Shown: positions 22,629 to 35,938, counted from the stretch's first letter. The stretch is DNA of 64,000 bases from Stomoxys calcitrans (GCF_963082655.1 NC_081553.1:229114482-229178481), one strand, 5' to 3'. Notes: generated by a model from the letters alone, not told the origin. Made by a program: numbers and translations.

Positions 22629-24206
22629 TATACCCTACACCACTACTATGGTACAGGGTATTAAAGGTTTGTGCATTTGTTTGCAACGTTAAGAAGGAGA
22701 AGAGCTAGACCCATCGATAGTATACGGATCGGCTTAGAATCACTTTCTGATTCCGTCTGCCCGTCTGTCTGTCAATGTACTCTTGTAATCAAGGTATAAG
22801 TCGCATTTGTTGTCTGTTTTCACAAAATTTTGCACAAGTGTCTTTTTTGGTCCAAGGACGAATACTATTGATTTTAAAAAAAATCGGTCCAGATTTAGAT
22901 ATAGCTCCCATATATATCTTTCATCCGATGTGCTCTTTGAAAGCTGTAGAAGCCACAATCTTGGTCCTATCCTTACAAAATTTTGCACAAAGTGTTTTTT
23001 TTTAACGACCCAGAATGCTTGCAAGATTTTATTGAAATCGGTTGAGATTTAGATATAGCTCTCATATATATTTTTCATCCGATATGACCTATTAAGGCTG
23101 TAGAAGGCACAATTTTGATCTGATCTTTACAAAATTTGGCACGAAATGCTATTTGTGACGTCCCAATATATGTGCAAATTTTCATCATAATCCGATCAGA
23201 TTTATATATAGCTCTCATATATATTTTTCATCCGATATGACCTATGAAGGCTATAAAAGGCACAATTTTGATCCCATCTTTACAAAATTTGGCACGAAAT
23301 GCTTTTTGTGACGTCCCAATAAGTGCGAAAATTTTCATCATAATCGAATCTGATTTGTATATATCGGACGAAAGTTATATCGTCCGATTTGACCTATTAA
23401 GGCTATAGAAGGCACAATTTTGATCTGATCTTTGCAAAATTTGGCACGAAGTGCTTTTTGGGACATCCCAACATGTGTGCATCGGATCAGATTTATATAT
23501 AGCTTACCTGTATATCATTCATCCGATATGCCCTTTTAAAGCTGTAGCAGCCACAATTTTGGTGCCATCCTTCCAAAATTTGGCATGGAGCGTTTTATTC
23601 AACCTCCTCATATGTGTGCAAAGTTTCATAAAAATCGGCCTAGATTTAGATATAGCTCCCATATATATTTTTTATCCGATATGGCCTTTTAAGACTGTAG
23701 AAGCCACAATTTTGGTCCGATCTTTACAAAATTTGGCATGTGCCGTTTTATTCAACATTCCTTTATAACAACATTCCTTTATAAGTTCCATAAAAATCAG
23801 TTCAGATTTAGATATAGCTCACATATATATTTTTCATCCGATATGGCCTATTAAGGCTGTAGAAGCCACAATTTTGGTCGAATGTCTACAAAATTGTTCA
23901 TGATATGGTTTAAATGACATCCCAATACGTGTGCAAAATTTCATCAAAATCTATTTAGATATAACTCCCATAAATATCTTTTTGCGTTTCGACTTTTAAG
24001 GCTGTAGAAGCCACAATTTTCATACAATCGTAGGAAAATCATATAAGGAAGTTTCTATTTGATATTTCAATATTTATGCAAAACTTAAGTCTGACTAAAT
24101 TAGGATATAAGTGCTATCTATTAAAAGTATTATGTATACTCGGTGGTGTAGGGTATTATATAGTTGGCTCCGCCCGACTTTTGCCCTTCCTTACTGGTTT
24201 TGACCT
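22629..24206 (+). mobile_element. HINE-like element, subfamily C, complete
   Basis: Begins 'ttttataccctacaccactac' and has 'gtctgcccgtctgtctgtc' near 22,756, then about eight C units (some shortened). It ends 'ggtggtgtagggtattat', the palindrome-like 'gttggctccgcccgac', and 'ttttgcccttccttactggtttt'. Both terminal motifs are present, inverted relative to each other. Confidence 0.85.
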
Positions 24207-24357
24207 CAAGAACTTCTATCAGGATTCGTACTCAATCTGCCTATGGATAAAAATGGTCTGTGCAAAGCTTCATCTCATTATCTCTACTTTTAAAGGCTGT
24301 AGCGTGTTAACAACATACGCTCAGACAGAAAAATTGTTCTCTATAGCTATTCCTCTA

Positions 24358-24425
24358 GTGAGGATCGAGCTCACATCCTCCAATTCAAGCATGCTACCAA
24401 CTCAGCTGCATGATTGCTTTCCCTT
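24358..24425 (-). repeat. tRNA-like relic
   Basis: On the minus strand the order is 'GCAGCTGAGTTGGTAGCATG' (D-arm/A-box-like), an anticodon-arm-sized stretch, and 'GTGAGCTCGATCCTCAC' (T-arm/B-box-like). Arm pairing is imperfect, so this is more likely a SINE head or tRNA pseudogene than a working tRNA. Confidence 0.4.
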
Positions 24426-25740
24426 ATGCGATGGTGTGTATAATAAATTCTAAACACACCTACTATTTTAGTTCCTCCCTTTTCTTTTCTATGAAACTTA
24501 ATTCTATCCCCAACAGGCTATATTGGACAACTTAAAGCAAATAATTATTATGAATTTTTCCAACTCTAGGAAAATGTTGGTGAACTAATGCTGCTCCATC
24601 GCCTGCACATCATGCAGGATATGTTCCTGCTGTGGGGGAAAACTGCTTTTATTAAAAATGGAAATTAGACATGGTAAACACATGAAGCTTTTCTAAAATC
24701 TAACATCCCAGCAAGGTTTAGGAAATTTGGTTTTTAAACCCCCTCTCCCATGCCAGCATTCGAATGCAAAATGACTTGCAACTCCGCCCTCCACTCACTT
24801 GAAGTGTGTGTTCAGGGTATTTAGTCCTCGTTTAGTTGCTTAATTTTCATCTAATATTTGCTGCTATCCAACATTTAACTGACATCCTTTGCTGGCTGGC
24901 TAAAGCATAAGAGAATCCTTTTGTGGATGATGGCATACGCGAGCTCACCCACCTACACAAACACCCACATGTGCATCCTTTAGGATCCTTGTTCTAGCAA
25001 ATACTTTAGATTATTATCCTGAAGCATATTTGTGCGTTTCGTAGCACATCGTATTACGCCATGTGTACTAACGTTGGCAATTATTTACCATTACCATTAC
25101 AAAAATAGAACGGCATCGAGTGTATCCTTTGCATGGCTACGTACAGTTAATTTAGGAGAAAATTCACTTGCAATTAGTGAAATTTCATATAATTTCGCTT
25201 AAGGAGATATTTGTATGAGTTTGGACAATAGTTCCGAGAAAACTTCATTAACGTTGTTTAATAATTTAATTACCAAACTAATGTCATGTTTAAAATGGAA
25301 ACAACAAAGTTGTCTAATTGAAGGCAAAAAAAAAATTACATAATGAAGTTTTAAAAGCAAAAAGTTAATAAATTTCGCAGCAAAATTAAGAGTTTATAAA
25401 AATTAAAAAAAAAAAAATGTAGTTTTGTTCTAATTACTACCATATTTTATTAAGAAACTACCTGAGGCGGCCCACAAAAGCCGAGTTTACTCTAAAATTC
25501 GTTCCCAACTCCCAGTTACATTTCAATTGAGCCCTATTACCCTGTTTGTCTATAAAGAAACGAATTTTTCGTTTAACTCAAGAGTTTGCCTAAACGGCAA
25601 TTCGAGCAAAAAAGGAATTAATTTGATGCGCAGATAGATTCGTCAGTGGCTAATAACTCATTGGAAGTAAATATCGATGAATATACATCAAAAAGATTGT
25701 CTTTGGTTAGCCTGAGATTATTTTTCTACTTCAACAAACA
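24426..25740. other. No gene recognised
   Basis: AT-rich sequence without recognisable repeats or coding frames of note. Confidence 0.5.
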
Positions 25741-26065
25741 GGCTATATGTCTGTGCCCAGACTCTTTGCCTCAAATCCACTTTTAAGGCAAAGAGTCCAA
25801 GATTTGTACTGTACTCCCAAATGCCTTTGCTTTCAGCGCCATATTGTCATGTTCGGTATATATGTCTGGTGTCAGGGGTTTTTGACCCCTTAAACCAGAC
25901 ATATATACCGGAATAAGGCGTCCCCCAAACAATTGGCCCTAAAACTGATATCAGATTCGTGGTGAACTACTCTCAAATACCATTACTTTGAGCTCCCAAT
26001 TGCCATAATCAACAACTATGTCCAGTTTGGAAAGGTTGTCGACCTCGTAGATACTAAGCCCTAAA
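25741..26065. repeat. Dispersed repeat family D, containing a near-perfect hairpin
   Basis: D-family phrases ('caattggccctaaaactgatatcagattcg', 'tgccataatc') flank an inverted repeat at 25,852-25,912. Its outer arms are 'ttcggtatatatgtctggt' and 'accagacatatataccggaa', and its inner arms are 'aggggt' and 'accccttaa'. Confidence 0.7.
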
Positions 26066-27792
26066 AAAAACAGTAAGGAAAGGCAAAAGTCGGGCGGTGC
26101 CGACTATATAATACCCTACACCACCTAGTGCATGAAGTACTTTTTATATGTAGAACTTATCTCGAAATCTAATCAGACTTTAATTTGGATACCAATTGAA
26201 ATAGCAATTTAGAACCTTGTAAGCTTTTCCTACCATGGGACAAAAGATTTGGATTCCCACATCTTTAAAGGGCCATATCGGATAAAAGATTATATGGCAG
26301 TTGTATCGAAACCTGTGCCAATTTTAATGTCACATACTGGGACGTCAAATAGAGCATCTCACGCCATAGATTGTAAAGATGTGACCTAAATTGTGGATTT
26401 TACTGCCTTAAAAGTCAATATCGGATGAAATATACATATAGGAACTATATCTAAATTACGACTGATTTTAATGTAACGTCAATTTAAACGTCTCATGTAA
26501 TATCGGGCGAAAATTGTAGATTATACAGCCTTAAAAGGCCATATCGGATGAAAGATATATATGGGAGCTATATCTAAATCTGAACCGATTTTTATGAAAT
26601 TTTGCACACATATGAAGACATCAAATAAAGGACCTCATGCAAAATTATGTAAAGATCGGACCAAAATTTTGGTTTCTACAGCCTTAAAAAGCCAAATCGG
26701 CTGAAAGATATATATGGGAGCTATATCTAAATCTGAATCGATTTTTATGAAATTTTGCACACACATTGAGACTTCACAAAAACGACTCCACACCAAATTT
26801 GGTAAAGATCGGACCAAACCTGTGGCTCCTACAGCTTTAATAGTTCAAATCGGACGAAGATATATATGGGAGCTATATCTAAATTTGAACAGATTTTTAT
26901 GAAAATTTCCAGATATATCAGTATCAGCAGTAAAAAAACAGTCCGTGCCAAATTTTGTGCAGATCGGTTGAAAATTGTAGCTACTACGGTCATTTAAGTG
27001 CAAATCGGGCGATACATATATATGGGAGCTATATCTAAATCTGAACCGATTTTTATGAAGTTTTGCACACATATGGAGACGTCAAATTAAACACCCCATG
27101 CCAAATTTTGTAAAGATTGGTAAAAAATTGGGGCTTCTACAGCCTTAAACGGCCATATCGGATGAAAGATATATATGGGAGCTATATCTAAATATGGACC
27201 GATTTTCATGAAATTTTCCACACATATTAGGACGTCATATAAAACACATCGTGCAACATATTTTAAAGATCGGACTAGAACTGTGGCTTCTACAGCCATA
27301 AAAGTCAATGTCGGATGAAAGATATATATGGGAGCTATATCTAAATCTGAACCGATTTTTATGAAATTTAGCACACATATGTAGACCTCAAATAAAATAT
27401 CCAATGCTAATTTTTGTAAAGATCGGACTAGAACTGTGGCTTCTACAGCCTTAAAAAGCCATATCGGATGAAAGATATATATGGAAGCTATATCTAAATC
27501 TGAAACGATTTTTTTCAAAATCAATAGCGTTTGTCCTTGGGCCAAAAAAGTGACATGTGCAAAATTTCGTGACCATCGGACAACAAATACGACCTGCACT
27601 TTGATTACAAGAATACATGGACTCACAGACGGCCAGACGGACAGACGGACATGGCTAAATCGAATCTGAAAGTGATTCTGAGTCGATCGGTATACTTATC
27701 AAGGGGTCTGGCTCTTCTCCTTCTTAGCGTTGCAAACAAATGCACAAATCTATAATACCCTGTACCACAGTGGTGGTGCAGGGTATAATAAC
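26066..27792 (-). mobile_element. HINE-like element, subfamily C, complete
   Basis: Minus orientation. The 3' end at left has 'cagtaaggaaaggcaaaagt', the palindrome GTCGGGCGGTGCCGAC, and 'taccctacaccacc'. About nine C units follow, then GTCY near 27,624-27,652 ('cggccagacggacagacgga'), and the 5' end 'accacagtggtggtgcagggtataataa'. A 179-codon frame (27,087-27,626, minus) is just the tandem unit translated, because 153 bp is a whole number of codons. Confidence 0.87.
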
Positions 27793-27842
27793 AGCATCGT
27801 GCTCCACACTCAAATACCTTTCATTTGAGCCCCATATAGCCA

Positions 27843-29300
27843 ATGAATCTTGCTCTTGCCGATTATGTGACAGCTATTCACGCTCCGATGGAGGTTTATC
27901 TGGATGACCTCAATCGTTGATCCTCCATTAGATGGGCTTCCTGGGAGTGGGTGATGGTCTTATCGTCTTCTCCCTGTGCGTTAGACGCCATTGAGTTCTC
28001 TGTCACTGCACTGCCAGATGTTTCGGCATTCGGATCTTAACCTATCCTAATCTTCCTAAGCTCCGTAGTACACCATGCCTCGAGTCTTAGCAAAACTACC
28101 ACGGAAACTTGATTAATGCCCACCACAAGAAGAGTTCTTTCTTTCTTCACCTTCCAGTGGAAAACCTTCCATATCTCCACTACCAAATCTTGGTTTTGCT
28201 TGCCCGAGAATTCCAACATGCGTTCCGTCGCAAATTTACTGCCCCACCGCTTGATAAAGACCGTCGCCTTTGTGAGCTGGGGAATGTCCATCTAGCTCAA
28301 CAGGTCGCTCTCCCAAGGAGCGTGGATATCTCTGAAGAGCTGTTTGACGGTATCAATACATTCCGCCGACGTAAAACCCAGCGTAAAGATGTCCCCTTTA
28401 TACTCGCAGCCCATAATTCGTATGGGTAGACCCCCTTCAGAGTTTAACACATGTTCGATAACCCGTTCGTTTACCGAATGCCTCACCTGGGACCGACGAT
28501 CTGTGGGAATCCTACCGGATGCACTGCCGATATCGATGACAGCATAAGTCCTCTCATATCTGCTGTGCTTCCTTGCCACTCCGGCGTAAGAAGGCGGATC
28601 CTTACCTTTCTCAGCAACCATCTTCCCCTTCCGTGATGGCTTCGGCATGCTTTTAAAAGTCACAGTCCTCCATGAAGACTCTGGGGCCGTGCGCACTTCC
28701 TTCGTTGCTGTTCCGACTTTGTCTACCTCCACAGGACACTATCTGGAGTCTCCATTGCGGGGGAACTGGCTTGATCTTCCCAGAGTACTTGAAAGCGGGG
28801 AGCTCTTTTTCTTCTTCATCGTCTTGGCAGTGTTTTGCTCTTCGAGAGATCTGATTCTCTTTTCATCTTCCGTAGAAGTGCCTGGAATGTCAGTTCTATC
28901 CCTTCCACCATCCAGCACTTTCACCCGATTGCGCTGCCATTACATACCGTAGTGCATCGGATGGCTTTTTCGGTCTGCTTGTGAGCTTAGCTGAGCCATC
29001 GCTCACTTTTGCCGCCATCCCGCTGCCCTCATCTTTCGATTCGGCTGCAATGACTGTTTCATTGACACCGTGGCTGTCTGAATCCGAGTCAGAAACATCA
29101 CCTTTATTTAAAGGCTGGGGACGAACTGTGCATCACTCTGGTTTATCTGTCTCTTCTTCGTTTATTAGTCTGACGCATGGTTGTGATTGAAGCATAACTC
29201 TCGACTACAGATATCAAGGCACCCACACCTATAGGAGGGGAGGAAAACGAGCTATGGTCTGATGCCACCACCGCAGCTGTTGGGTCTATGAAGAACATTT
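27843..29300 (-). pseudogene. 5' part of a LINE: ORF1 pseudogene and the start of ORF2
   Basis: Read on the minus strand. An acidic/low-complexity N-terminus ('SDSDSDSHG') is followed, after frameshifts, by a conserved ORF1 segment (28,732-28,037) with 'SYAGVARKHSRYERTYAVID', 'GGLPIRIMGCEYKGDIFTLG' and 'DIPQLTKATVFI'. This resembles the DUF4780-type ORF1 proteins of fly LINEs. One in-frame stop at 28,292-28,294 separates 'APWESDLLS' from 'MDIPQLT'. Further on, 'VIQINLHRS' is the first strand of an APE endonuclease, so ORF2 begins just before the element ends at about 27,843. RT and 3' end are absent. It could belong to the same family as the RNase-H fragments, which lack this part; that link is inference. 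Confidence 0.75.
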
Positions 29301-29335
29301 CTAGCCTACTTTTCCTATGTAGTCCAATTTTAGCC

Positions 29336-30352
29336 TGTTTTTATGCCCTCTACCATAGGATGGGGGTATACTAATTTCGTCATTCTGTTTCTAACTCCCC
29401 GAAATATTCATCTAACACCCCATAAAGTATACATATTCTTGATCGTCATGACATTTTAAGTCGAAATAGCCATGACCTTCCATGTGTCCGTCCGTCTGAC
29501 CGACCGTCCGTCCGTCTGTCCGTCCGTCCGTTTGTCTGTCGAAAGCACGCTAACTTTCGAAGGAGTAAAGCTAACCGCTTGAAATTTTGCACAAATACTT
29601 CTTATTAACGTAGGTCGGTTGGAATTGTAAATGGGCTACATCGGTCCACGTTTTGATATAGCTGCCATATAAACCGATCTGGGATCTTGACTTCTTGATC
29701 CGCTAGAGGTGTTTTATTATGACTTTCAACAACTGTGCTGAGTATGGTTGAAATTGGTCCCTAACCTGATATAGCTGTCATATAAACATATCTGGGGTCT
29801 TGACTTCTTGAGCGTCTAGAGTGCGCAATTCCTATCCGATTCGGCTGCAGTTTTGCACGACGTGTTTTGTTATGACTTCCAACAATTGTGTTAAGAATAG
29901 TTCAAATCGGTCCATAACCTGATATAGTTACCATATAAACCCATATGGGATCTTGACTTCTTGAGCCTTTAAAGGACGCACGTATTATCCGATTTGGCTG
30001 ACATTTTGTACAACGGCTTCTCCCATGATCTTTCACATACGTGTCGAATATGGAATGAATCTGTTTATAGCCTAATAACCGATCTCCCTATTTTACTCCT
30101 TGAGCCCCTAAAGATCGCAATTATTATTCGAATCGACTGAAATTTTACACAGTGACTTCTACTATGAGCATTCAATTCAATTATGGTCCAAATAGGATTA
30201 AAACTTAATAGAGCTCTAATAGCAAAACAATTTTGTTCTTTTATCCTTTGTTTGCCTAAAAGACTTGCCGGGAAAAAATCTCGACTAATGCGATATATAG
30301 TGGAGGGTATATAAGTTTCGGCCCGGCCGAACTTGGCACGCTTTTTCTTGTT
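29336..30352 (+). mobile_element. HINE-like element, subfamily B, complete
   Basis: 5' end 'tttttatgccctctaccatagg', (GTCY)n at about 29,484-29,540 (one of the longest here), about five B units, the 3' motif 'gtggagggtatataag', the palindrome TTCGGCCCGGCCGAA at 30,317-30,331, and 'ttggcacgctttttcttgttt'. Confidence 0.88.
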
Positions 30353-31040
30353 TACGTTTCGAATAAACACCTAATCTGCCAGAGAAAAAATCAATCGAAA
30401 AGCTTGACTAAACGGATTCATGGTTGATTTTGTCATAGAATAGATTTCACTAAAAATTAGGTCTTTATTAAAAATTATATAGAAAAATTTGTCTTTGGGA
30501 AATTTTCACTAAAATTTTGTCTTAAGAGAAAAATGCATTTAGGCTACGCTACCGATCTCGGAAACATTTCCATTATTTAAAATGCCACTTAAAATTCACC
30601 TCTACTTAAATTTTAATTTGTTTCACTTTTAAATTAAATTATCAATTCTATGTTATCACATAAATATGAAAAAATTTTATGCAAAACCGCAAAATGTGTG
30701 GTCTAGCAGTAGTTTGATGGCTTCTGTGGTTATGGCCCATGCTATTCACTTCACACTGCACAATTTCGTGTAAATAACTTCGATTCTATTAAATAGTGGC
30801 CTATGGCTTTGTTATAAAGCCAAAAAATATTTCAAAGCCAAATTTGTGTTTCAATATTTGATACCCATTAAATATTTCGCAAAATTTAGGCTTTTAAAGA
30901 AGGAAGTAATTGGCCACACCAGATGTGTTGGTTTATTGCTGTTATGACGGTGGCATTGGAGTAACTATTCAGTCTGGTGGAAAATTGTGGTAGATACTGT
31001 TGAAGTCATATTTATGACATCATCCGAATAAAATGAGGCA
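30353..31040. other. No gene recognised
   Basis: AT-rich spacer between two HINE-like elements in opposite orientation; no repeat family recognised. Confidence 0.5.
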
Positions 31041-31806
31041 AAAACAAGTAAAAGCGTGATAAGTTCGGCCGGGCCGAATCTTGGGAACCCACCACCATGG
31101 ATTTTGCTAAAATATGGGAGCCCTTCTGGTTATAGGCCGAATTGGACCATACTCGGCGCAGTTGTAGAGAGTCATAACAGAACATTATATGCAAAATTTC
31201 AGCCAAATGGACTAACAATCGCGGCTAGTAAGGGCTCAAGAAATCAGATCGGGAAATTGGTTTATACGGGAGCTATATCAGGTTAGGGACCGATTTGGAC
31301 CATGCTTCGCACAGTTGTTGGTAGTCATAATAGAACACTATATGCAAAGTTTCAGCCAAATCAAATAAAAATTACGGCTTGTAAGGGCTCATGAAGTCAG
31401 ATCGGGAGATCGGTTTATATGGGAGCTATATAAGGTTATATACATATTTGGACCGTACTTTGCACATGGAACACTATGTGCAAAATTTCAGCGAAATCGG
31501 ACAAAAATTGCGGCTTCCAGGGGCCTAAGAAGTCAAATCGGGAGATTGGTTTACATGGGAGCTATATCTAAATCTGAACCGATATGGCCCATTATCAATC
31601 TTCAACGACCTACATCGATATTAATTGTCTATGCAAAATTTCAAGCGGCTAGCTGTACGCGTTCGACCTCTATCGTGATTTCGACAGACGGACGGACGGA
31701 CAGACGGAAATGGCTAGATCGACTCAGAAAGTCAAGACGATCAAGAATATATGTACCTTATGGGGTCTCAGACGAATATTTCGAGTTATTACAAACGGAA
31801 TGACTA
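31041..31806 (-). mobile_element. HINE-like element, subfamily B
   Basis: 3' end at left: 'aacaagtaaaagcgtgataag', palindrome TTCGGCCGGGCCGAA, 'cccaccaccatgg'. Three to four B units follow, then 'gacagacggacggacggaca' near 31,682 and 'gacgaatatttcgagttattac'. The extreme 5' TATACCC motif is missing. Confidence 0.83.
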
Positions 31807-31924
31807 GATTAGACACTTTATAGGAAGAATTATGGCATTGAATCGCTACTCGATCGTTGAGTTCACCTTTGTGGCTTGGTGATTGTATGGTGGTGGACTA
31901 ACACAAAGATAACTTTTTAGAGAA

Positions 31925-33489
31925 AACTAGTAAAAGCGTACTAAGTTGGGCAGGGTCGAATCTTATATAACCCCCACCATAGATCGCATTTGTCGATTTC
32001 TATGCGCGGTATCTCTTTTTAGGCAAACAAAGAATATTGAATCGGAACTGTTATGCTATTGGAGCTATATCAAGTTATAGTCCGATTCGGACCATACATG
32101 AATGCCGAACATTGTAGAAGTCATTGTGTAATATTTCAGCTAATTCGGATAAGAATTGCGCCTTGTAGGAGCTCAAGAAGCAAAATCGGGAGATAGGTTT
32201 TTAAGGGAGCTGTATCAAGCTATTGATCGATTCAGACCATATTAGTTACGTATGTTGAGAGTCATGAAAAAAGCCGTTGTACAAAATTTCTGCCAAACCG
32301 GATGAAAATTGCACCCTCTAGAGGCTCAAGAAGTCAAGATCCCAGATCGGTTTTTATGGCAGCTATATCAAGTTATGTACTGGTTTGCGCCATATTTAGC
32401 ACAGTTATTGGAAGTCGTAACAAAACACCTCATGCAAAACTTTCAGCCAATTCGGATCAGAATTGCGCGCTCTATTGGTTTAAGAAGTCAAGATCCAAGA
32501 TCTGTTTATAGGACAGCTATACCAGATTATGAACCGATTTGAATCATACTTAGCACAGCTGTTGGAAGTGATACCAAAACACTACGAGCAAAGTTTCCGT
32601 CAAATTAGATGAGAATTGCGCCCTATAGAGACTCAGGAAGTCAAGACCCAAGACCCGTCCGATTTAAATCAAACTTAGCGCAGTTGTTGGAAGTGATAGC
32701 GAAACACTACGTGCAAAATTTCAGTTAAATCGGATGAGAATTGCGCCCTCTAGAGGCTCAGGAAGTCAAGACCTAAGATCGGTTTATATGGCAGCTATAT
32801 CAAAACAGGAACCAATTTGAACCATAGTTAGCTCAGTTGTTGGAAGTGACACCAAAACACCAGGTCCAAAATTTATGTCGAATCGGACGAGAATTCCGCC
32901 CTCTAGAGGCTCAAGAAGTCAAGACCCAAGACCGATTTATATGGCACCTATATCAAAACATGTACCGATTTGAACCATACTTAGTGCAGTTGTTGCAAGT
33001 GATACCAAAACAACAGGTCCAAAATTTCAGTCAAATCGGATGAGATTTGCTCCCTCTAGAGGCTCAAGAAGTCAAGCCCCAAGATCGATTTATATGGCAG
33101 CTATATCGACACATGGACCGATTTGAACCATACTTAGTGCAGTTATTGCAAGTGATACCAAAACACCACGTGCAAAATTTAGAGGCTCAAGAAGTCAAGA
33201 CCCAAGATCGGTGTATATGGCATATAGCTGCCATGAACCGATTTGGGCCATTTACAATCCCAACCGACCTACACTAATAAAAAGTATTTGTGCAAAATTT
33301 CAAGCGGCTAGCTTTACTCCTTCGAAACTTAGCGTGCTTTCGACAGACAGACGGTTGGACGGACGGACAGACGGATGGGCGGACATGGCTAGTTCGACTT
33401 TACGGGGTCCTAGAGCAATATTTCGATGTGTTGCAAACGAAATGACTACATTAGTGTACCCCCACACTATGGTGGTGGGTATAAAAAGT
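31925..33489 (-). mobile_element. HINE-like element, subfamily B, long array
   Basis: 3' end at left 'actagtaaaagcgtactaag' with a mutated palindrome (TTGGGCAGGGTCGAA) and 'cccccaccatagatcgc'. About eight B units follow, one shortened near 33,180. GTCY is at about 33,341-33,385, and the 5' end is 'ccacactatggtggtgggtataaaaa'. Confidence 0.87.
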
Positions 33490-34904
33490 TTTAAGGATAT
33501 TTTAATAAGGAAATTTGGACATGTTTCTATTTTTCCCATTTTCTGCTCATGCTTAATTATCTATCAAAATAAAATTTTTAAGAAATGTTTGTACCATCTA
33601 CGCTTTCTTTTCGATGATCCTTAAATCTTTTACCGATTCCATGCAGCATATTGTTCAGCTTTTAACCATTAAGCTCAATGATACTAGCATAGAAAAAATT
33701 TCTTTAAAGATAGGCAGCTGTTTGCTGTTGTTAAAGCATTTCACTGGTTATTCAGATCTCTGTTTCTAGTCCGCCTAGGCCGTCATTAACGAGATATTTC
33801 AAATGGTATGAGATACTCTACATACTCACAACCAGTGAGTACAGTGTAGAGCTCATATCTGAGTTCAAAACGCGGCTTTGTTGTCAATTGCATTGGTGTA
33901 TAAGTTGGATTAGGATAAGGAGTCTCATTGTTCTTCACATCTTTTTCTATGAAAATCAAACAAAAGTTTTCTGCTCTCTGAAACTCTTGGTTTTTTCAAG
34001 TAGAGTGCTTTTAACAATTCTTCCTTTTCCAAACAACGTTTGTTTGCATCACTACTTCTAATTTATTAAAAGTTGCTAATTAAACTTTGTCCTCTTCATA
34101 CGATACACATGAGAATATTTGCAATAGCCCTCATTAACTTTATAAATTGTTGGCATAGGTAGAGACAGACCCTTCTCAAGCCTTTTTGTTTCAAAATACA
34201 ACATATTCCTTAAAACTTTAAAACACAACTTCCATCTCAAACCCATAAGCAAACAAATGTACCTACATGTCGTTGGTTACCTTACCAACACAACAAAAGC
34301 TTAATGCTGCAAACGAAAGAAATGTCACCGTAAATCTTCATCTTTTACGGTCATCATGTTTTGTGTAAACATGTTACGAATGTGCCGCACATGACTTAGC
34401 ATTAGTCAAAGGACTTTGGCATCCAACAATGGCGACTGCTCTAAGAGAGTAGTCCTTGGGGTGGATGGTGAGTGGGTATTTTATACCAAGTCATATACTG
34501 GTTTTGTTAAGGATGTTTTTGGGCATATGTTTGTCTACACACTAATCCATTACTAAATTAAACAAAGCTAAAAATAAAAATTTACCCTTGCAAATAAATA
34601 ACAATAAACAACTCAAGAAGGGAACATTTTGAGAAAAATTGGAGTCTAGGCCTCCCAAGTACTTCTGCTGTTTTCTCCAACTTCCTCCAGTTTTTAGTTA
34701 TTTCGTGTTGTTATTGCGTGTAAGTGTTGGTCATGTAGTCACCAACTCCATCACTCTTCGGTCCTGTTGTTACCTTTTCCACCCATGTCCTTTGAGCCAT
34801 TTGAACAATAAATCACTATGAAGACAGTTTAGTTTATTTAAATGGCCGTCATCATCATCATCTTTCTGGATTTGTTGTAGACTGCTCGGAATAAAGTTTT
34901 ACAT
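33490..34904. other. No gene recognised
   Basis: AT-rich sequence with one notable hairpin (33,809-33,855, listed separately). No coding region is supported. Confidence 0.5.
33809..33855. repeat. Imperfect hairpin, about 18 bp of stem
   Basis: Paired segments in order are ATGAG/CTCAT, CTCTACA/TGTAGAG and ACTCAC/GTGAGT around an AACCA loop, with small internal bulges. It lies in sequence without other recognised repeats. Confidence 0.6.
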
Positions 34905-35938
34905 AAAATAAACAAGTAAAAGCGTCCTAAGTTCGGCAGGGCTGAATCTTATACACCCTCCACTATGGATCGCATTTGGCGAGTTCTCTTCCCGGCGTCT
35001 CTTCTTAGGCAAAAAAAGGAAAAAAAAGGAAAAAAAAAGAAAAGATTTCCTCTGCTAATAGAGCGATATCAAGATATGGCCCGGTTCTGACCACAATTAA
35101 ATTATATGTTGCACAATTAAATTAAATGTCAGCCAATTCGAATAAGAATTGCACCCTTTGGGGGCTCAAGAAGTACATAGAAAAATCGATTTATATGGGA
35201 GCTGTATAAGGGTATATAACGATTCAGACCATAATAAACAAATATATTGATGGTCATGAGAGGATCCGTCGTACAAAATTTCAGGCAAATCAGATAATAA
35301 TTGCGACCTCGAGAGGCTCAAGAAGTCCAGATCTCAGATCGGTTTATATGGCAACTATATCAGGTTATTGACCGATTTGAACCTAATTTAGCACAGTTGT
35401 TGAAAGTCACAACAAAACACGTCGTGCAAAATTTCATTCCAATCGGATAAGAATTGCGTCCTCTAGAGGCTCAAGAAGTCAAGACCCAAGATCGATTTAT
35501 ATGGCAGCTATATCAAAACATGGACCGATGTAAACCATACTTAGCGCAGTTGTTGGAAGTGATACCAAAACACCACCTGCGAAATTTCAGTCAAATCGGA
35601 CGAGAATTTCGCCCTCTAGAGGCTCAAGAAGTCAAGACCCAAGATCGGTTTATATGGCAGCTGTATCAAAACATGGGCCGATTTGGCCCATTTGCAATCC
35701 CAACCGACCTACACTAATAAAAAGTATTTGTGCAAAATTTCAAGCATCTAGCTTAACTCCTTCGAAAGATAGCGTGCTTTCGACAGCCAGACGGACGGAC
35801 GGACATGGCTAGATCGACTTAGCATGACATTACGATCAAGAATATATGTACTTTATGGTGTCTCAGACGCATATTTCGAGATGTTACAAACAGAATGACG
35901 AAATTAGTATCCCCTCATCCTATGGTGGAGGGTTTAAA
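34905..35938 (-). mobile_element. HINE-like element, subfamily B, complete
   Basis: 3' end at left: 'aaacaagtaaaagcgtcctaag', mutated palindrome (TTCGGCAGGGCTGAA), 'ataccctccactatgg', then an AAAAGG-rich stretch near 35,020. Five B units follow, then a short GTCY block near 35,789, and 'atcctatggtggagggttta' at the 5' end. Confidence 0.85.

Noticed and set aside
27087..27626. 179-codon open frame on the minus strand
   Set aside because: It is three to four translated 153-bp tandem units of a C-type HINE-like element. The frame stays open because the unit is 51 codons. The same phrase (DLDIAPIYIFHP) appears in every C array, on either strand and in broken frames.
28109..28952. Plus-strand open frames over the ORF1 pseudogene
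   Set aside because: Antisense shadows of the minus-strand LINE ORF1, whose motifs are recognisable.
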